Shown here in pieces: positions 39,884 to 51,999 of a stretch of 64,000 nt of DNA. The stretch is from Rallus limicola (Eukaryota; Chordata; Aves; Gruiformes; Rallidae), in NCBI GenBank assembly GCA_022605955.1, contig JAKCOZ010000008.1, forward strand, positions 18,099,583 through 18,163,582, read 5' to 3'. The position numbers and the translations under genes are program-made. The notes under the pieces are model-generated. The model was not told where the DNA came from. It saw nothing but the letters and a program-made list of their open reading frames with translations, and did not search any database. Each line of letters opens with the position of its first letter. The stretch's first letter is position 1.

Positions 39884-39911
39884 TGTGTATGTGTATATAT
39901 ACACACACACA
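39884..39911. repeat. (GT)n(AT)n(AC)n compound microsatellite
   Basis: tgtgtatgtgtatatatacacacacac is a near-palindromic alternating purine-pyrimidine tract in the large XIRP2 intron. Confidence 0.92.
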
Positions 39912-40086
39912 AAAGTTTAGCAGATATTGTAAAAGTCTAGAAAGTGCATAGCCAGAAAGGCATTTTAGTATTAGAGAGCTTCAGAGAGTTTTTGAGATAT
40001 TTTCAGGATTTCTACCTGTATCACTGCAGATATGATGTTGTTTGGCCTTTAGTTCCTTCAGCAAAGACCAGTGAAGTTAAAGAGAA

Positions 40087-40101
40087 TTTTTTTTTTTTTT
40101 T
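40087..40101. repeat. Poly(T) run, 15 nt
   Basis: Homopolymer about 45 bp before the LTR edge at 40148. It does not look like part of the LTR. Confidence 0.92.
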
Positions 40102-40147
40102 GTGCTAACTTCAGTTCTACTGCTGAGCCTGTACTTTGGAAATGGAG

Positions 40148-40731
40148 TGTCGTGGTTTCACCCCGGCTGTGGGCCGAGATCCATGCAGCTGCCTGCTCCT
40201 TAAAGTAAAAGAGCAGGAAAAAAGGGGAAGGGAGGGGAAACAAAGGAAGGGAAAAGGAAGGGACAAATAACTCCAAAACCAAGAAACTAAGAGGCCCGTG
40301 GGTTGGGATAAGGATAGTTTACTAAGATAACAGAAAAATAAAATATAACAATTCTAACAGGACTTTAGAGCAAAAGAATATGAAAATATTGATACACAAT
40401 GCAGTTTCTCACCGAACCACACAACTCAGGCTGCACCACCCAGAGCTGTCCCGGAACCCCACCGTCCCCCAAGACCCTCGAGTCCCGGCCGCTCACATCC
40501 CGGAACTGCCCCCCTTTCTTCCTCCCATCAGCCCCCCTTTATCCTGGGCAGGACGTAATTGGCATGGAATACTCTCTTTGGCCCATCTGGGTCACCTGTC
40601 CTGGCTTTGACTGTCTGACTGCAACTAAAAACATCAGGGTGTTATCAGCACTGCTTTCATTTTAACTCCCAAACACAGCATTCCATCCGCTGCTACAAAT
40701 GAAATTAACTCTGTCCTGACTGAAACCAGGA
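40148..40731 (-). mobile_element. Solo LTR of an avian endogenous retrovirus, minus strand
   Basis: The block starts tgtcgtggtttcaccccggc and ends near gactgaaaccagg. I recognise these as the termini of a common LTR family of songbirds and other Neoaves. Read on the minus strand it has the usual order. First come a CRE-like acgt element and a TATA-like ggataaagg (plus positions about 40540-40560), then the R/U5-like region with 'cccaacccacgggcctcttag'. It is much GC-richer in the middle than the flanks. No gag, pol or env sequence adjoins it, so the copy reduced to a solo LTR, presumably by LTR-LTR recombination. The terminal CA dinucleotide is not intact, and a target-site duplication could not be shown cleanly. 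The exact family name needs a repeat library. Confidence 0.8.
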
Positions 40732-41547
40732 GTAAACAGGAGAATCTCATTCACTTCAGAAAAACTGAAAGAGCTAAAAGCATCAGGTTGTGTTATCTTC
40801 TGAAGCACTAATGCTGTAGCATATGGCTATGTGTAGTAGTAGAATAGAAGAGTCTATGTGTGTTTCTATATGCAACATTGAAAATGTCACCAATGAAAGA
40901 ACACAAAGTTATGTGGGAAGAAATACAACATTGCCTCATTTTACTCCCCTTCCTTGTTATTTGGGAGGATTTAGGAGAGCCTGATTTTATTTTATTTTTA
41001 TTTTTTACTTTTCAAACTGCACTGTAATCTGTGGTGATTACAAGAAGAAATTAGATGTTGAAGGAACCTGACTGAATTTCTTAAACTGTTAGCTTTATTC
41101 TGAACAGATAAAGGATTTAATATTTTAAATATTTTCTTTAGGGCCTAATTTACTAGAAATTATGTTCTTTTAAGTTCAGGATTGTAGCAGACTGACTAGT
41201 CTTTAGCTCAGATCTCCAAGTGGAGAGAAAAGCAGAGAAGTTCTGTTCCCATATGTAGTTGCTATCTCTAGTCTGTCTGTGCTTAAGCAAGCACATCGAG
41301 AGAATGAAGAAATGAGGAAAACGTCCCTTTGGGCTCCTTAGGAAAGGTACACACGCAAACAAGAAAGTCATGAAAGGTTCTCAGAAATGACCCAGAGATT
41401 GGGTATTGTAGAAATAATCTTATCTGCAGAGATCAATAAAGGTAAAATCTTTAGAGAGCTGTATGCGATGTCCACGTACAGTTTGATCTTGAGGGGGAAG
41501 AATTGTGTTTTCTGGGTCATCAAAAAAATTACCTCTTCTCTTTCCAG

Positions 41548-41559
41548 ACATATAAGCCA
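41548..41559 (+). CDS. XIRP2: Candidate 12-nt in-phase microexon of XIRP2
   Basis: A very good acceptor (acctcttctctttccag) ends at 41547, and a full-consensus gtaagt donor begins at 41560. The 12 nt between them would add Thr-Tyr-Lys-Pro in phase 0-0 without shifting the frame. Microexons of this size occur in muscle and neural genes. Nothing beyond splice-site quality and phase supports this one, so it may be coincidental. Confidence 0.22.
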
Positions 41560-44500
41560 GTAAGTACCTTGCTTTGCCCAAGATTATTTTTGTTGTATGG
41601 TTTCCAACCTATTAGCCAGTGGCATTAGAGCTTGATAACCTCAGCGGGAATCTGACCATAAAGCACTTGGAAAGACACAACTCCTTTCCACGGTCAGCAG
41701 CCAGAAAATGGTGTTTGGAAAAGTATGTTTCATTTATAACATTATCTTCATCTCCACATTTAGTTTCATTTTAGTTTGCAACATTTTATAGACAATCCTT
41801 CTTAACCTAACTAACTTCTTAAGTATTTGTCATTAGTGGCGGAAAGCAACAAATCTTAAAACATTTTCACCATCGTTCTGTCTGCTGGTATTTGGAACAA
41901 TTCACCAGCCTGTAGCATCTTAATCCATTCTTGAAGCATGAAAGTGATATGGAAAGATAGAAAGTAAATGCATCCATTAACTAGCATGTCTTGAGAAACA
42001 GTTCTGGGAGGGAAATGTAATGTGGGCTAAGCTGATTAGGAAGGAAGCTTGTGACAGGAAGTCAGAGAAATCCACAGGTGGCAGGTAGTATGCAGGGGAG
42101 AGGAGATCCATAAATTAAACAGGAAAAAGAGCCAGTGCTTGCTGTTGCAGAGTACAGTGTGCAATATGTCAAATTAACAATTTCAATTTAACACCCAAAC
42201 AAGCACCTGCACCAAAAGACTCACAATTACTATTTCAACAGGCTATTAAATATGTAAAATCAAATCACCAATATGTCTATTCCTGTTATCTTTCTTCCAA
42301 CCTGTATAACATTTGTGAGAACAAAGTTGTTAACAATTCTGTTATTCTCTGACAGCAACTAGTAGAAAGGAGAAATGGACTCACCATGTTTTCTGAAGCT
42401 GTTGCCAGGTGTTTAGTGCTACGTTCTGAATCTTCATGGAAGCAGAACAATTCCTGGGTTTTCAAAGAGAAGTACAGCATAGAATATATTCCATCTTTAT
42501 GTTATGTGTCCATGGCACATGTAGTACCAGTAAATTGGTAGATACCAATCTGGGCCATTATATTACAGAAGGTACTAATGACCTGCTAAATACACTTTAC
42601 TACATCAACTGTCTTAATAGAAGGGATCCTTTTCCCAAACAAGATCTCTCAGGTTCTGTTTGTGCTCCTTTAGCTTTGTGTCTTCTCCCTTTTGTCAGCT
42701 CCCTTTCACCTTTTTGCCTTGTTGTCCCTTTCAAAAAAAGTTCTATAAAGACTGGAACCGTTCTTTAGATGTTTGCTTAGAAGATTTAAAGCAACATTGC
42801 ATGTTTATCTTAAAGCTGAGTAATCTCCAGGAATTTAGTAAATGTAAAAGAAAAATGAAAAGAAAAGAAAATACCATTTACCTACTTTAATCCTGTTTCT
42901 TTTTTACCTCTTCGGTGTGATGGTATGTTTTTTTCAACTGTAAGACTTGATTAATAAGGTTGGAATAGTAGATATTACTCAGGATTAAATAGTTCATGAA
43001 CTTTGTATACTCATGGGAGTTCAAGTAGTGCACTGTCTTTCTCTGAAGCAGTTTATATGAAGTTCTGTCATAGATAATAAATATCATTGCTGGACTATGG
43101 GTAGGAATATGGTCTAATAATACTATTTCAACAATCTCCCTAGTTATGTCCACTGTCTCAGTCTCCATCTTTTACCATAATTTATAGGTCATCTTGAATT
43201 CTCTGTAGCTGCATCTCTTACATAATACCCTCTTGATATGCTCATTGTTAGTCTTCCATTGTAGAATATCTGTTCCATTTTTTCTTACTAGTCATTTTCA
43301 AACATCAGCCCAGTATCTGACCAAAGAAGTTCTATTTCTTTAAAATATGGGATGCTGATAATACATAATTTTACTAGCCTTTATAGATAGTAACATTGTG
43401 GGGGAAAAAACCTATTTTAAAAAAACACAGTGAATGTTAGATTAAAAAAAAACCAACAACCTTTCACCTAAGATAATCAGTCGAGTCCATGTAAGCACTG
43501 TATTAAAAAAAAAACTTTTAAATGTGTCAGCTGGTTGGAATCTTGTCCAATCTCTCCAAGGGAGAGACTGTTTTTAGTTAGATTAAGCCCATGCATTTTT
43601 CTTTTGACCAAAACTGAGGGATCTGCTGCAGCTTTGGGAACCAGCATACTCAGTGCTATTGTAAAATTTTCAAATTTTAGAGGCCAGGCAATATTTTGGA
43701 AGGAAACAAGGTGGAAGGTTGATGGAGAGCATTGGTGTATTGGAGAATGTGCAGCAAAAATAGATTGCCTACTGAAAACTAGAAATAGTCATTTTGAAAG
43801 TAATTTGCTTCCCCACTCTGATAGTAGTTTTGTTTCTGCTTTGTTATTTTTTCTGTTCCACACCACAACATACTTCTAATAATTTCCATAATTAAGATAA
43901 TTGCAAAAATCATGAAATAGCAAATGACTCTGGAAAGGACAACAGAAAGAACATAAATGTCTGTAGCAATACTAGGCACACAATTATCATTTTAGAAAAT
44001 GTACCTTTCAAAATCATTGTTTTGTTTTGTTTAAAGGCAGATACATACACTGGGATGTTTTAAGAAAGTTGAGGTCTAAATTGATACACTTCTGAATCCA
44101 AGTAAATTTCAGTTAGAGAAGGAGCAAAAAAACCTCTGTTGTCAGTGAATATACAAGAAGCAAACAAAAACCCCAAGCCCACAACATGCTCTCATGAAAC
44201 ACTAAATAAATATTTTTTTTCCAGTTCCATACCGGTAATTAACAGTGGCACTAATAAAATATTAGTTCTTCAGTTTCCACTGTAAGGCTGAAAACACTGA
44301 GAGTTATAATATTATATCCCTAAATATGGATTATAAGAGGGAAAAAAAAAACCCCAACGACAGTGTAAGTGTAGAGCTGACACAGGAACTTAGCATACAG
44401 CAGTGCTCTCTTTACAATTGTAATGCAAAGAGGGTACTGAATTTAAGGGTACTAAACCAGGATAGGATTATTTATAAAAGTGTTGGGGTTTTTTTAATGT

Positions 44501-47500
44501 TGTGGTAAACCTTTTTTCCAATTACTGTGGAATTATTATATAAATAGAAAGTACAAGTTATGTTTGATTGAAGTCTTTGGTATTTGTATGTAAATAAAAA
44601 GTGAAAAAGCAAGAGGAGATAGAAGAGGAAAGCTACTGTGTTTAATTTTTGCTATGTTTCAAATCTTAACTTGTGCCTCCTATGTGGTGAAATAGCATTT
44701 TATGCTGCTACAGGTCATAATTTTGGAAAAATAACCTTGACATTATTCTTGGTTACTCATCACACTGCTTTAGAAAAATTTCCGTGACTTGAACTAAGCC
44801 TGAAAATTGTAGCCTGTTAATGCTGGTTACAGAGCTACACTGCCTGTACCCTCTCCAGTGTTTTGTTGCTGTTCTTTCTATTTCATATTCAAACACAGCT
44901 GAATCAGATCTGGACCTCATATTCTCAATGCTTTGCTGGCAATGTATTGCCAATGATTTATATAGACTTCTAAAACAGAATTTATACTAAGTTGGTATGA
45001 TTTGTATGTGATTTTATTTCAATTTACTTCAAAAAAACTGTACTAAGATTTACTTCTACCAAGTTTTTTATTTTGTAGTTTTCATAAATTTTATCTTGAT
45101 CTAGTTTTTGACAGGTATTATAGCTGGTCTACTTTAAACGATGTTACTCAGTCTCTGTAGTACCACATGCTTGTAAAAATGCTCATTAAAATGTGTTTGC
45201 TTACTGTTGAAATACTTAACTGAGGCCTCAGTTTCCTTATGTGCTTCTAAAACAGAAAACTATTTTGTTCTCCAAAAATGCCATTGCACAGTATTGCTTT
45301 AGGAAGGGAAGTTTCTGTAGCTACTCTATATTCTATCGTTGTCTATTTAATCCATTGTCCAGGTGCTGATTTAGCACAAATATTCATTATCATCCCGTGA
45401 AAACTGCTACAAAGTTCCAAATCAACATAATCAGCTGCATATAATTGACATTCCTTCTGTGGGGCAGAGTCTGAACAGCTCAGTAATTTAATGTATGCCA
45501 AACACGATTAACACTTTAAAAAATTTCCCTTTTTGGCTCAAAGAATGAGGCCATTGCTTTTTAGGTAGTAAGACCAGGGCCCCTGTATCAATTCTGCTAT
45601 AGTGATAAATGGCAAATCAGGGAGAGTTCTGGGAAGTGTGAAATCTAAAGGCATTTCAAGGCATTTCAGTCCCTCAGGTTTTTTTCTGCAAGTATATCTT
45701 CTTTTTCCTCAAGTTGATAAGATCTTTTCAGGGCCTCTGTTCTGTGTATACAACACAGTTATTTATATCCTTCCTACAAATCAAAATACTGTCTTATTTT
45801 AGAACTCTCTGTAACAGATGAAAAGTACGAGCCGCACCGGAGCTGGTCCGGGAATAAAATGAATGAGCAGGTTCCAGGCAGCCATAGGGTTTTTCTTAAA
45901 GCCTCTTGTGAAACTGTTTTAGCAGAGTGGTGCATTGCAGAGAATCCACCCAGAATCATGGCTTTGTCTCAACAGTTTACTTAGTGGCTTCATAGAGTTT
46001 ATGCAGCAGGTGTTATTAGCACTCCTCTGTAATAGTCACTTTAGGGGGTTTGTCATCAATCTTAATAATGCCATCAGCATTCCAGCAGATGGTAGACATG
46101 ATTCCATGCACTCCCAGCTTCTAAATTGTACCAGAACGGATTTCCATCATATTTTTAATTACAAATAAGAGATATATCAGAAACAGACTTGTCTCATTCT
46201 GGCATTTCCAAAGGCTTTTTCCAGACAGGCCAGGATTATGTTGCTTTATCTTTTATTTGTCTGTATTTTACTGAGATTGAGCAATTCACAGGAGATATTA
46301 TTAGCTCATTCAGCACTAGAATTAACCTCAAATCATTCCTGTGTACACTCCAATGTAGCAGACTCTTGTTTTGAATTGGAATTTGAGGTGCCAGCTTTTC
46401 GTAGGCAATAGTAAATGTTAGGAGCCAGTCCAGCAAATCCCTTAGACAATTAAGTATTTCTCAAAACTACTGAAAACAATTATTTGAATAGCAACCTCCA
46501 AGAATTTAAAGTTACAATCATAAAAATTTCATCAATGGATCTAGATTTTATATAACTATTTTTAAAGAAAGAGATTTGATTTCTAAACACTTAATTTCCT
46601 ACCTCATCACCCATATATGGATTTATTTTCCTTTCACCCTGTGCTTTTACCCTTTCTCTTTGGCCTATTCCTTCTACCCTTGTCATTTCGTACACATTAT
46701 TCTTGTAGTGTAGACCATAAATAAAATGTAAGTTAGGTGGTAGCTAGCTTTCCTTTAGGTAGCATGTGTAACAAAAGTAGTTAAGACATGATAGGATGGG
46801 ATGGGGATGAATGCATTTATGACTACACTTAAAGATGTCCTTTAAAAAAAATATTTTAAACATTACTAGTAGTTTTTGGCAATCTATCTAATTTACTGAC
46901 TGCAAATTCCTCTTCCAAACCAAGGTAGTTCAATCTATGCAGAAAACCTAGTAGTAATTTGGTAAACAGTTTTCCTCTATTTAAAACTTGATGTGTTCTG
47001 GCTTACTGACTTTTAGATTAGTGCAGGACTAGATAGCAAGTGGAAAATCCACTATTTAAATGAAGCATAGTCACTCAGTAGGCCACTGAAATTGGAATCT
47101 TTATCGTTGGCATTTATAAATGTAATGACTGCAACTTCCTTGAAATTTGGCACTCCACTGCTTTATTCTTTTTATCATGTCTAAAGTATGAGATCAGAGC
47201 ATAAAAATAGCTTCTTGTGTCAACTTTTTCTGAGAAGGCCATTCAAGAACAGAATCTAATATCAGAGGCAGTATGTAAAACTGAAAGAATTGCATAAAAA
47301 TTACTTATATATGGACAGATTTCAACAACTTTTGCCCAAGAAAAAATGGAATTAATGTTGTTAAACAAGGTGCTCCACACAACAGTCTATTTCACAGCTG
47401 AATACCTGCTCCCACTGAGAACATATATATAGTTACAGAAGCTTGACATGAACCTTGCATTAATCGGAAAGAAAAACAAATAATTCTTTTAGTTTTCATT

Positions 47501-48638
47501 TGGCAACTTTTGGAATAGTTGCATATATTAGCCTCTGATTAAGCACCTCTTGGCACCACCTTGGTGCTTTTCGATAAGTGGCATTTATGTTAATTCTATC
47601 CTTATTAAGCAGATGTCTTTTCTATTCACTGTCATTAAGGTTATCTGGGTAGATACTCCAAGAAAACAGTATGCAAATTAAACTTATACCAAGTAAAAGG
47701 AGTTTATGGTAATTGTAACACCTTCCAATAACTTTTTCCACAATAGAAAATATCATTTTATGAGAACAGATCTGAGATCCAGATCTTGTGATGGAGAAAC
47801 AGCGCAAAAGAAGTGATTCTTTGAGAAGCCCCACTAAGACAGGGATGCTGTTTGCAAAACCAGAGATTGTCGTGTGGGGCAGGAGTGCTGTGACAGTGAA
47901 AGGGAGGAACAGAACAGAATGCACACGGTCATAAATTGGTTTAGAGCAAAGTGTTCTACACAGCACCAAGCATGCAGTTCCTATGCCCCAGACCATCATC
48001 ACTGTATAGCAGAAGAGCATTTTCCTTCCACAGTGACCATTACATGGATCATTCACCCATACATGGATTCACCACAGGAGGGACTGAAAAAATGCAGATA
48101 ATGTGGAACACTGTAGTAAAAGCTACAACTAGCTATGAAAGTAGTAAGAACTTAATTAGAAAAAAACCCTAAAAGAATTAATGTATTTTAATTTATAGAT
48201 CTGCTGCGGTGTAGGTGTATTTTGTGGACAAAGGTATTAGCAGTCCCAACAAACTGTCTGCATAATTACAGAGGAAAATGTAGTTCTTTTTGGGGGTACA
48301 TTATTACAGGCAGCAGTACACAGAAATCATAAGACAAATTAACAAAGAGATTTGGAACAATAAACACGAGTCTCAAATTACTTAATATGAAGCTACAGTA
48401 AATTGCATTCAGTCGCCTATAACAAAATGCTTCACGGGACTAGGATGACAAATTAATATCATGGCATGAAACTGAGAGGAGTATTCCTAGAATTGGCAAT
48501 TGACACTATTTACTGAAATGTCAGTCTTAAAAAATGGGAATAATTATACTTGCTACAAAACAAACCTGAGGTTTGAAGGTTGAAAAATCAAACAGTAAAG
48601 GCAAACAGTAATATTTTATGTCTAAACAATTTTGAAGT

Positions 48639-48682
48639 ATTATCCCAGGTTTCCTGGTTTATTATCCCAGGTTTCCTGGTTT
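48639..48682. repeat. Perfect 22-bp tandem duplication
   Basis: Two identical adjacent copies (core attatcccaggtttcctggt) occupy 48639-48660 and 48661-48682. Perfect identity suggests a recent slippage or duplication event, and so a possible insertion/deletion polymorphism. Confidence 0.95.
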
Positions 48683-49640
48683 ATTTGATATGCGTGATTT
48701 TCTGAAAACAGGAAAATCAGCTTGAATGAAGATACCTTCAGCCTTAATGACCATCATCTCAGAAATCTGTCCATAAAAGAATTTACATGAAAACCCTTAA
48801 GTAGGGCCAATGTTCCTGAAATTAATCTGAGAAATGGTCAAAAAAGACACATTATTAAAAAAAAATATTGAAATAAACATCTAAAATACTAACTTGCATA
48901 AACTTTATGGGTAATGAAAATTTGAAAATGCATTATATAAATATGCTACAAGTTAATGACATTAATGGAGTTAAGAAAAAAATCAAATCAAACTTATATC
49001 GGTCCTTAGCTTGCAAGAGTAAGAAAAAACAGTAAATTCTGAAGGTTTTAAGCTCTTACTGGTAACCACAGAAAAATATATTAGGAATAAAACCAAAACT
49101 GGTTAATTTTTTTTCTCAAAAGTGCCAGTGGTAGTTGAAAATACAGTGTATTTTGAGCTTTCTATTTTGTTCTAATACTGCAGAAGTTGGAACATCGTTA
49201 AAGTGAGTCTCTGGTGTTCTCTACTGAAAGTACAAATGATGCTGTAGCAATATGATCCTGAGGCTGTTCTCATTTATGTCAGGCACTGGCTGGTTGCAGA
49301 ACTGCAGAAGCAGTTCAGGCTGATCTAGCAACATGCAGAGCTGCATTTTTTTATTTCTCCTCTCCCTCTCCCATCCTTCATTTCTCCTGCATAGCCACTT
49401 CATCGCAGATTGTCTGTACCAGATTTCAGACACAATGGGCAGCTTTTCAGCTATTTTAAGCCAAAACATCATTAATTACTGCTGGGTTTAATTGTAACTA
49501 ATCTTGTGAAGGGGTACAAATGGAATAGCAGTTTAAACCCATAGCCCTTCCCACACAAAATACCCTATTTATTTCAGCCACCTGCTGTCTCCTGATACCT
49601 TTGGTGCATAGGTATCTCATTCCTCCTACGTTCTGGCCAA

Positions 49641-49664
49641 GCTCTCTACCCTGCTCTCTACCCT
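49641..49664. repeat. 12-bp tandem duplication
   Basis: gctctctaccct is repeated twice head to tail within a pyrimidine-rich stretch. Confidence 0.85.
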
Positions 49665-50243
49665 GCCTGTGCTGCGACTGCCCACCTGCACTGTCACATC
49701 TGCACTGTAACCCAGACGGGTCACAGAGCTTATCTTACTGGCACTGTGCCACCGTGTCCTTTCTGAGTGGGCTGTGCAACCTGAAAGCATCCATCCAACA
49801 GACTAGTGAGGGAGAGTACAAAGTACAAGAGAGCAGAAAGAGAGCTACTTTCTCCACTACAGAAATCTTTCTCTTGCTATTACTCTCCAAAAATACTTCC
49901 CATAATAGCCAAGGAAAATATGTTGCTAACTGAAAAAAGAAAATAGAGGAAAATTTAATTAGTTTTAACCCAATTATCTCCTGTAAATCTCCTAAACAAG
50001 AGGCAACAAACTCCATACTGCTTGTTAAGATCTCCTATACCACCTTAAATCTAGTCATGTTTAGCTTTTCCAGTGTTTGAATGTACCTCCTGGCTTATCT
50101 GCTAAAATTACTCACTATTTTCAAGATTACCCTTCAAATTCAATTCCATATAAACAGTAGCAGCAGTGCTTTTCTGGGTTGGGGGGGAGGAATTCGTGTG
50201 ACAAGGTAACTGATGATTGGTGATACTATAGGCACCTTTTCTG

Positions 50244-50262
50244 AAAAAAAAAAAAAAAAAAA
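50244..50262. repeat. Poly(A) run, 19 nt
   Basis: Homopolymer in the XIRP2 intron with no recognisable retroposed body upstream. Confidence 0.92.
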
Positions 50263-51848
50263 GATTTCTTTATGATATGCCTGGTATTAGAACATATTTA
50301 GCCTCTGTGGTCTAATCGGTCCTTCATTCAGTGCTGACACATCATGCAAAAACCTTTCAGCTAATCTCAAGCAAAAGTTACTGTAACTCACAGTAAACAG
50401 ATTTAAAAACTACGAGTTTCCACAAGACAATCCATTGTACATGTACTGGATGGAATAATCTTGCAAAGAATGACTACAGGTCAAGAAATTAAGTACAACA
50501 CATATTTAAGATAAAAGCTATCAGTACCTATGAGAAAAAACATAGATTTCTTAAATATGGGTGAAACACAATTGTCCTTGATCGGGTAATGACGTATGTT
50601 AGTTTCATAAAATTCAACATGAATGTATGAATTGATTATCTTGTATACATTACTGTGAAAATGGCTTTTACTATTTATTTTATAATACTTTCTTTGTAAT
50701 GGTTCATTTTTTGGAGGATTCATTAAGATGCATTGCTTTTTTTTTTTTTCTTTTCATAAATAAATACTGGCAAATACTCTCCAATCTAGGATGATTAATT
50801 CAGGGGTCAAATTTTGCTGCTTCTTACATACCATGCAGTCTTTAAATCTAAAAGCAGTTAGGAGTTACTTCAGTGAGATCATATACAAGGGTAGCATTAA
50901 ACTGGTATACAGCAATAAAACTGTCTGCAAACAATAAAAAGAAAGTAGTCTAACAAAGGCAGTACATTTTGTAAAATTATGCTGTTTAAGCAATTAAAGG
51001 GCTTTGGCAAAGAAGTTCTGCAAAATCGTGCTGGGAAGATTTATGCAGTCACCCGACCAACCACCAACCCACTCTCCTTTTGGATATCACCACCTCTTTT
51101 ACAGGGACAGCAGAGGCATATGTGCAGTTGGCCTTTCATGTTATTCCCTTGAAAAAAAGAAAAAAAAAAAAAGCAGATTTTTGCTACTTCAGCTGCTTCA
51201 GATATTTCCTTAATATAAGAGCTGTAGTTGAGATTTTACAGCTGTTGTGTCCAACTCCATACTAAATAGTGTATTGCATGGAAGGAAAGAGAAGCACCCC
51301 AAAATAGCAGCTTCAGCACATTGAAATCCTGCTTACTTATTTTGCCTCAGAGGTCTAAGGCCACAGTGTAATGATGAGACGTTGCTGATACTGTGTAAAC
51401 TATGTGTGGAACACTGGCCCACTATTGTGATAAGCTAAACTCAGTCAACAGTCAAAATCAAATTTCTGAAATACAAATGCCCATGCACATCTGCTCCCAA
51501 GCCATCATTTGTTAGTTTTACATATTGTTACATACCAGTTAATTAAATTAATAAAATTCCCTTCTATGTACTAATAATGTTTAATTGAGCAACTGGTGTA
51601 TTTTTTTGTGATCTTTACCACCATCTTCCTCTTGCAGAAGAAACAGCAAAAGAAAACTGCCAAGCACCACTGCTCAACTATAAACTGGGCAGCACACAGG
51701 AATCCACAACCTTTAATGCTACAGAACGTTACTCTAAGGCATTATGGAGAGCATCTCAAAAAGAACACCCCCTTCTACAGTCTGCACTCTCCTCCCCGCA
51801 AATCCCACATGTTTCCTACCAACATATCTTCTTGATGTCTTCTAACAG

Positions 51849-51999
51849 GGAACAGAAGGTGAGAGAAGTTCGCTTTCATTAATGCTGAAGAGCCAGCCTG
51901 GAAGCCATTCTGTCATTCCTCCGGAGTCTAGTGTGAAAAGAGGGAGAGCAATCTTTGAAAAGATGTCATCAGAAAATGGCCATAGCAACATCTCTGAAG
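51849..51999 (+). CDS. XIRP2: XIRP2, third coding exon
   Basis: The acceptor (gatgtcttctaacag) ends at 51848 and a gttagc donor starts at 52000. The 151-nt exon begins in phase 0, GTEGERSSLSLMLKS..., and ends ...FEKMSSENGHSNISE plus one base (phase 1). The segment VKRGRAIFEKMSSENG resembles the EPLIN segment containing LKMMFEKGE. It therefore continues the EPLIN-like order seen in the previous exon. The final base joins the next exon as G+TG, giving valine. It is rich in Ser, Lys and Glu, with no membrane or signal features, which fits a cytoskeletal protein. The donor is weaker than the neighbouring ones (gttagc rather than gtaagt), which could allow alternative use. Confidence 0.8.

Larger units (their letters stand above)
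33408..51848 (+). other. XIRP2 large intron (about 18.4 kb)
   Basis: It contains a solo LTR (40148-40731), dinucleotide tracts, a G-quadruplex motif (35479-35505, minus strand), a 22-bp tandem duplication (48639-48682) and two possible in-phase microexons (36482-36508 and 41548-41559). ORFs such as the 151-codon plus ORF at 35095-35550 and the 144-codon minus ORF at 47622-48056 show no recognised domain. I treat them as chance. Confidence 0.65.

Noticed and set aside
40380..40665. Two overlapping Pro-rich plus ORFs of 76 and 88 codons
   Set aside because: They lie inside the solo LTR and reflect its GC-rich composition.
45820..46100. Segment with a CpG-containing block (gccgcaccggagctggtccgg)
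   Set aside because: It looks compositionally different, but I could not identify a repeat, exon or promoter structure to support a call.
47622..48056. 144-codon minus-strand ORF with hydrophobic stretches
   Set aside because: No recognisable family, no good Kozak or splice context, and it lies inside the XIRP2 intron. Hydrophobic runs are expected from AT-rich antisense frames.
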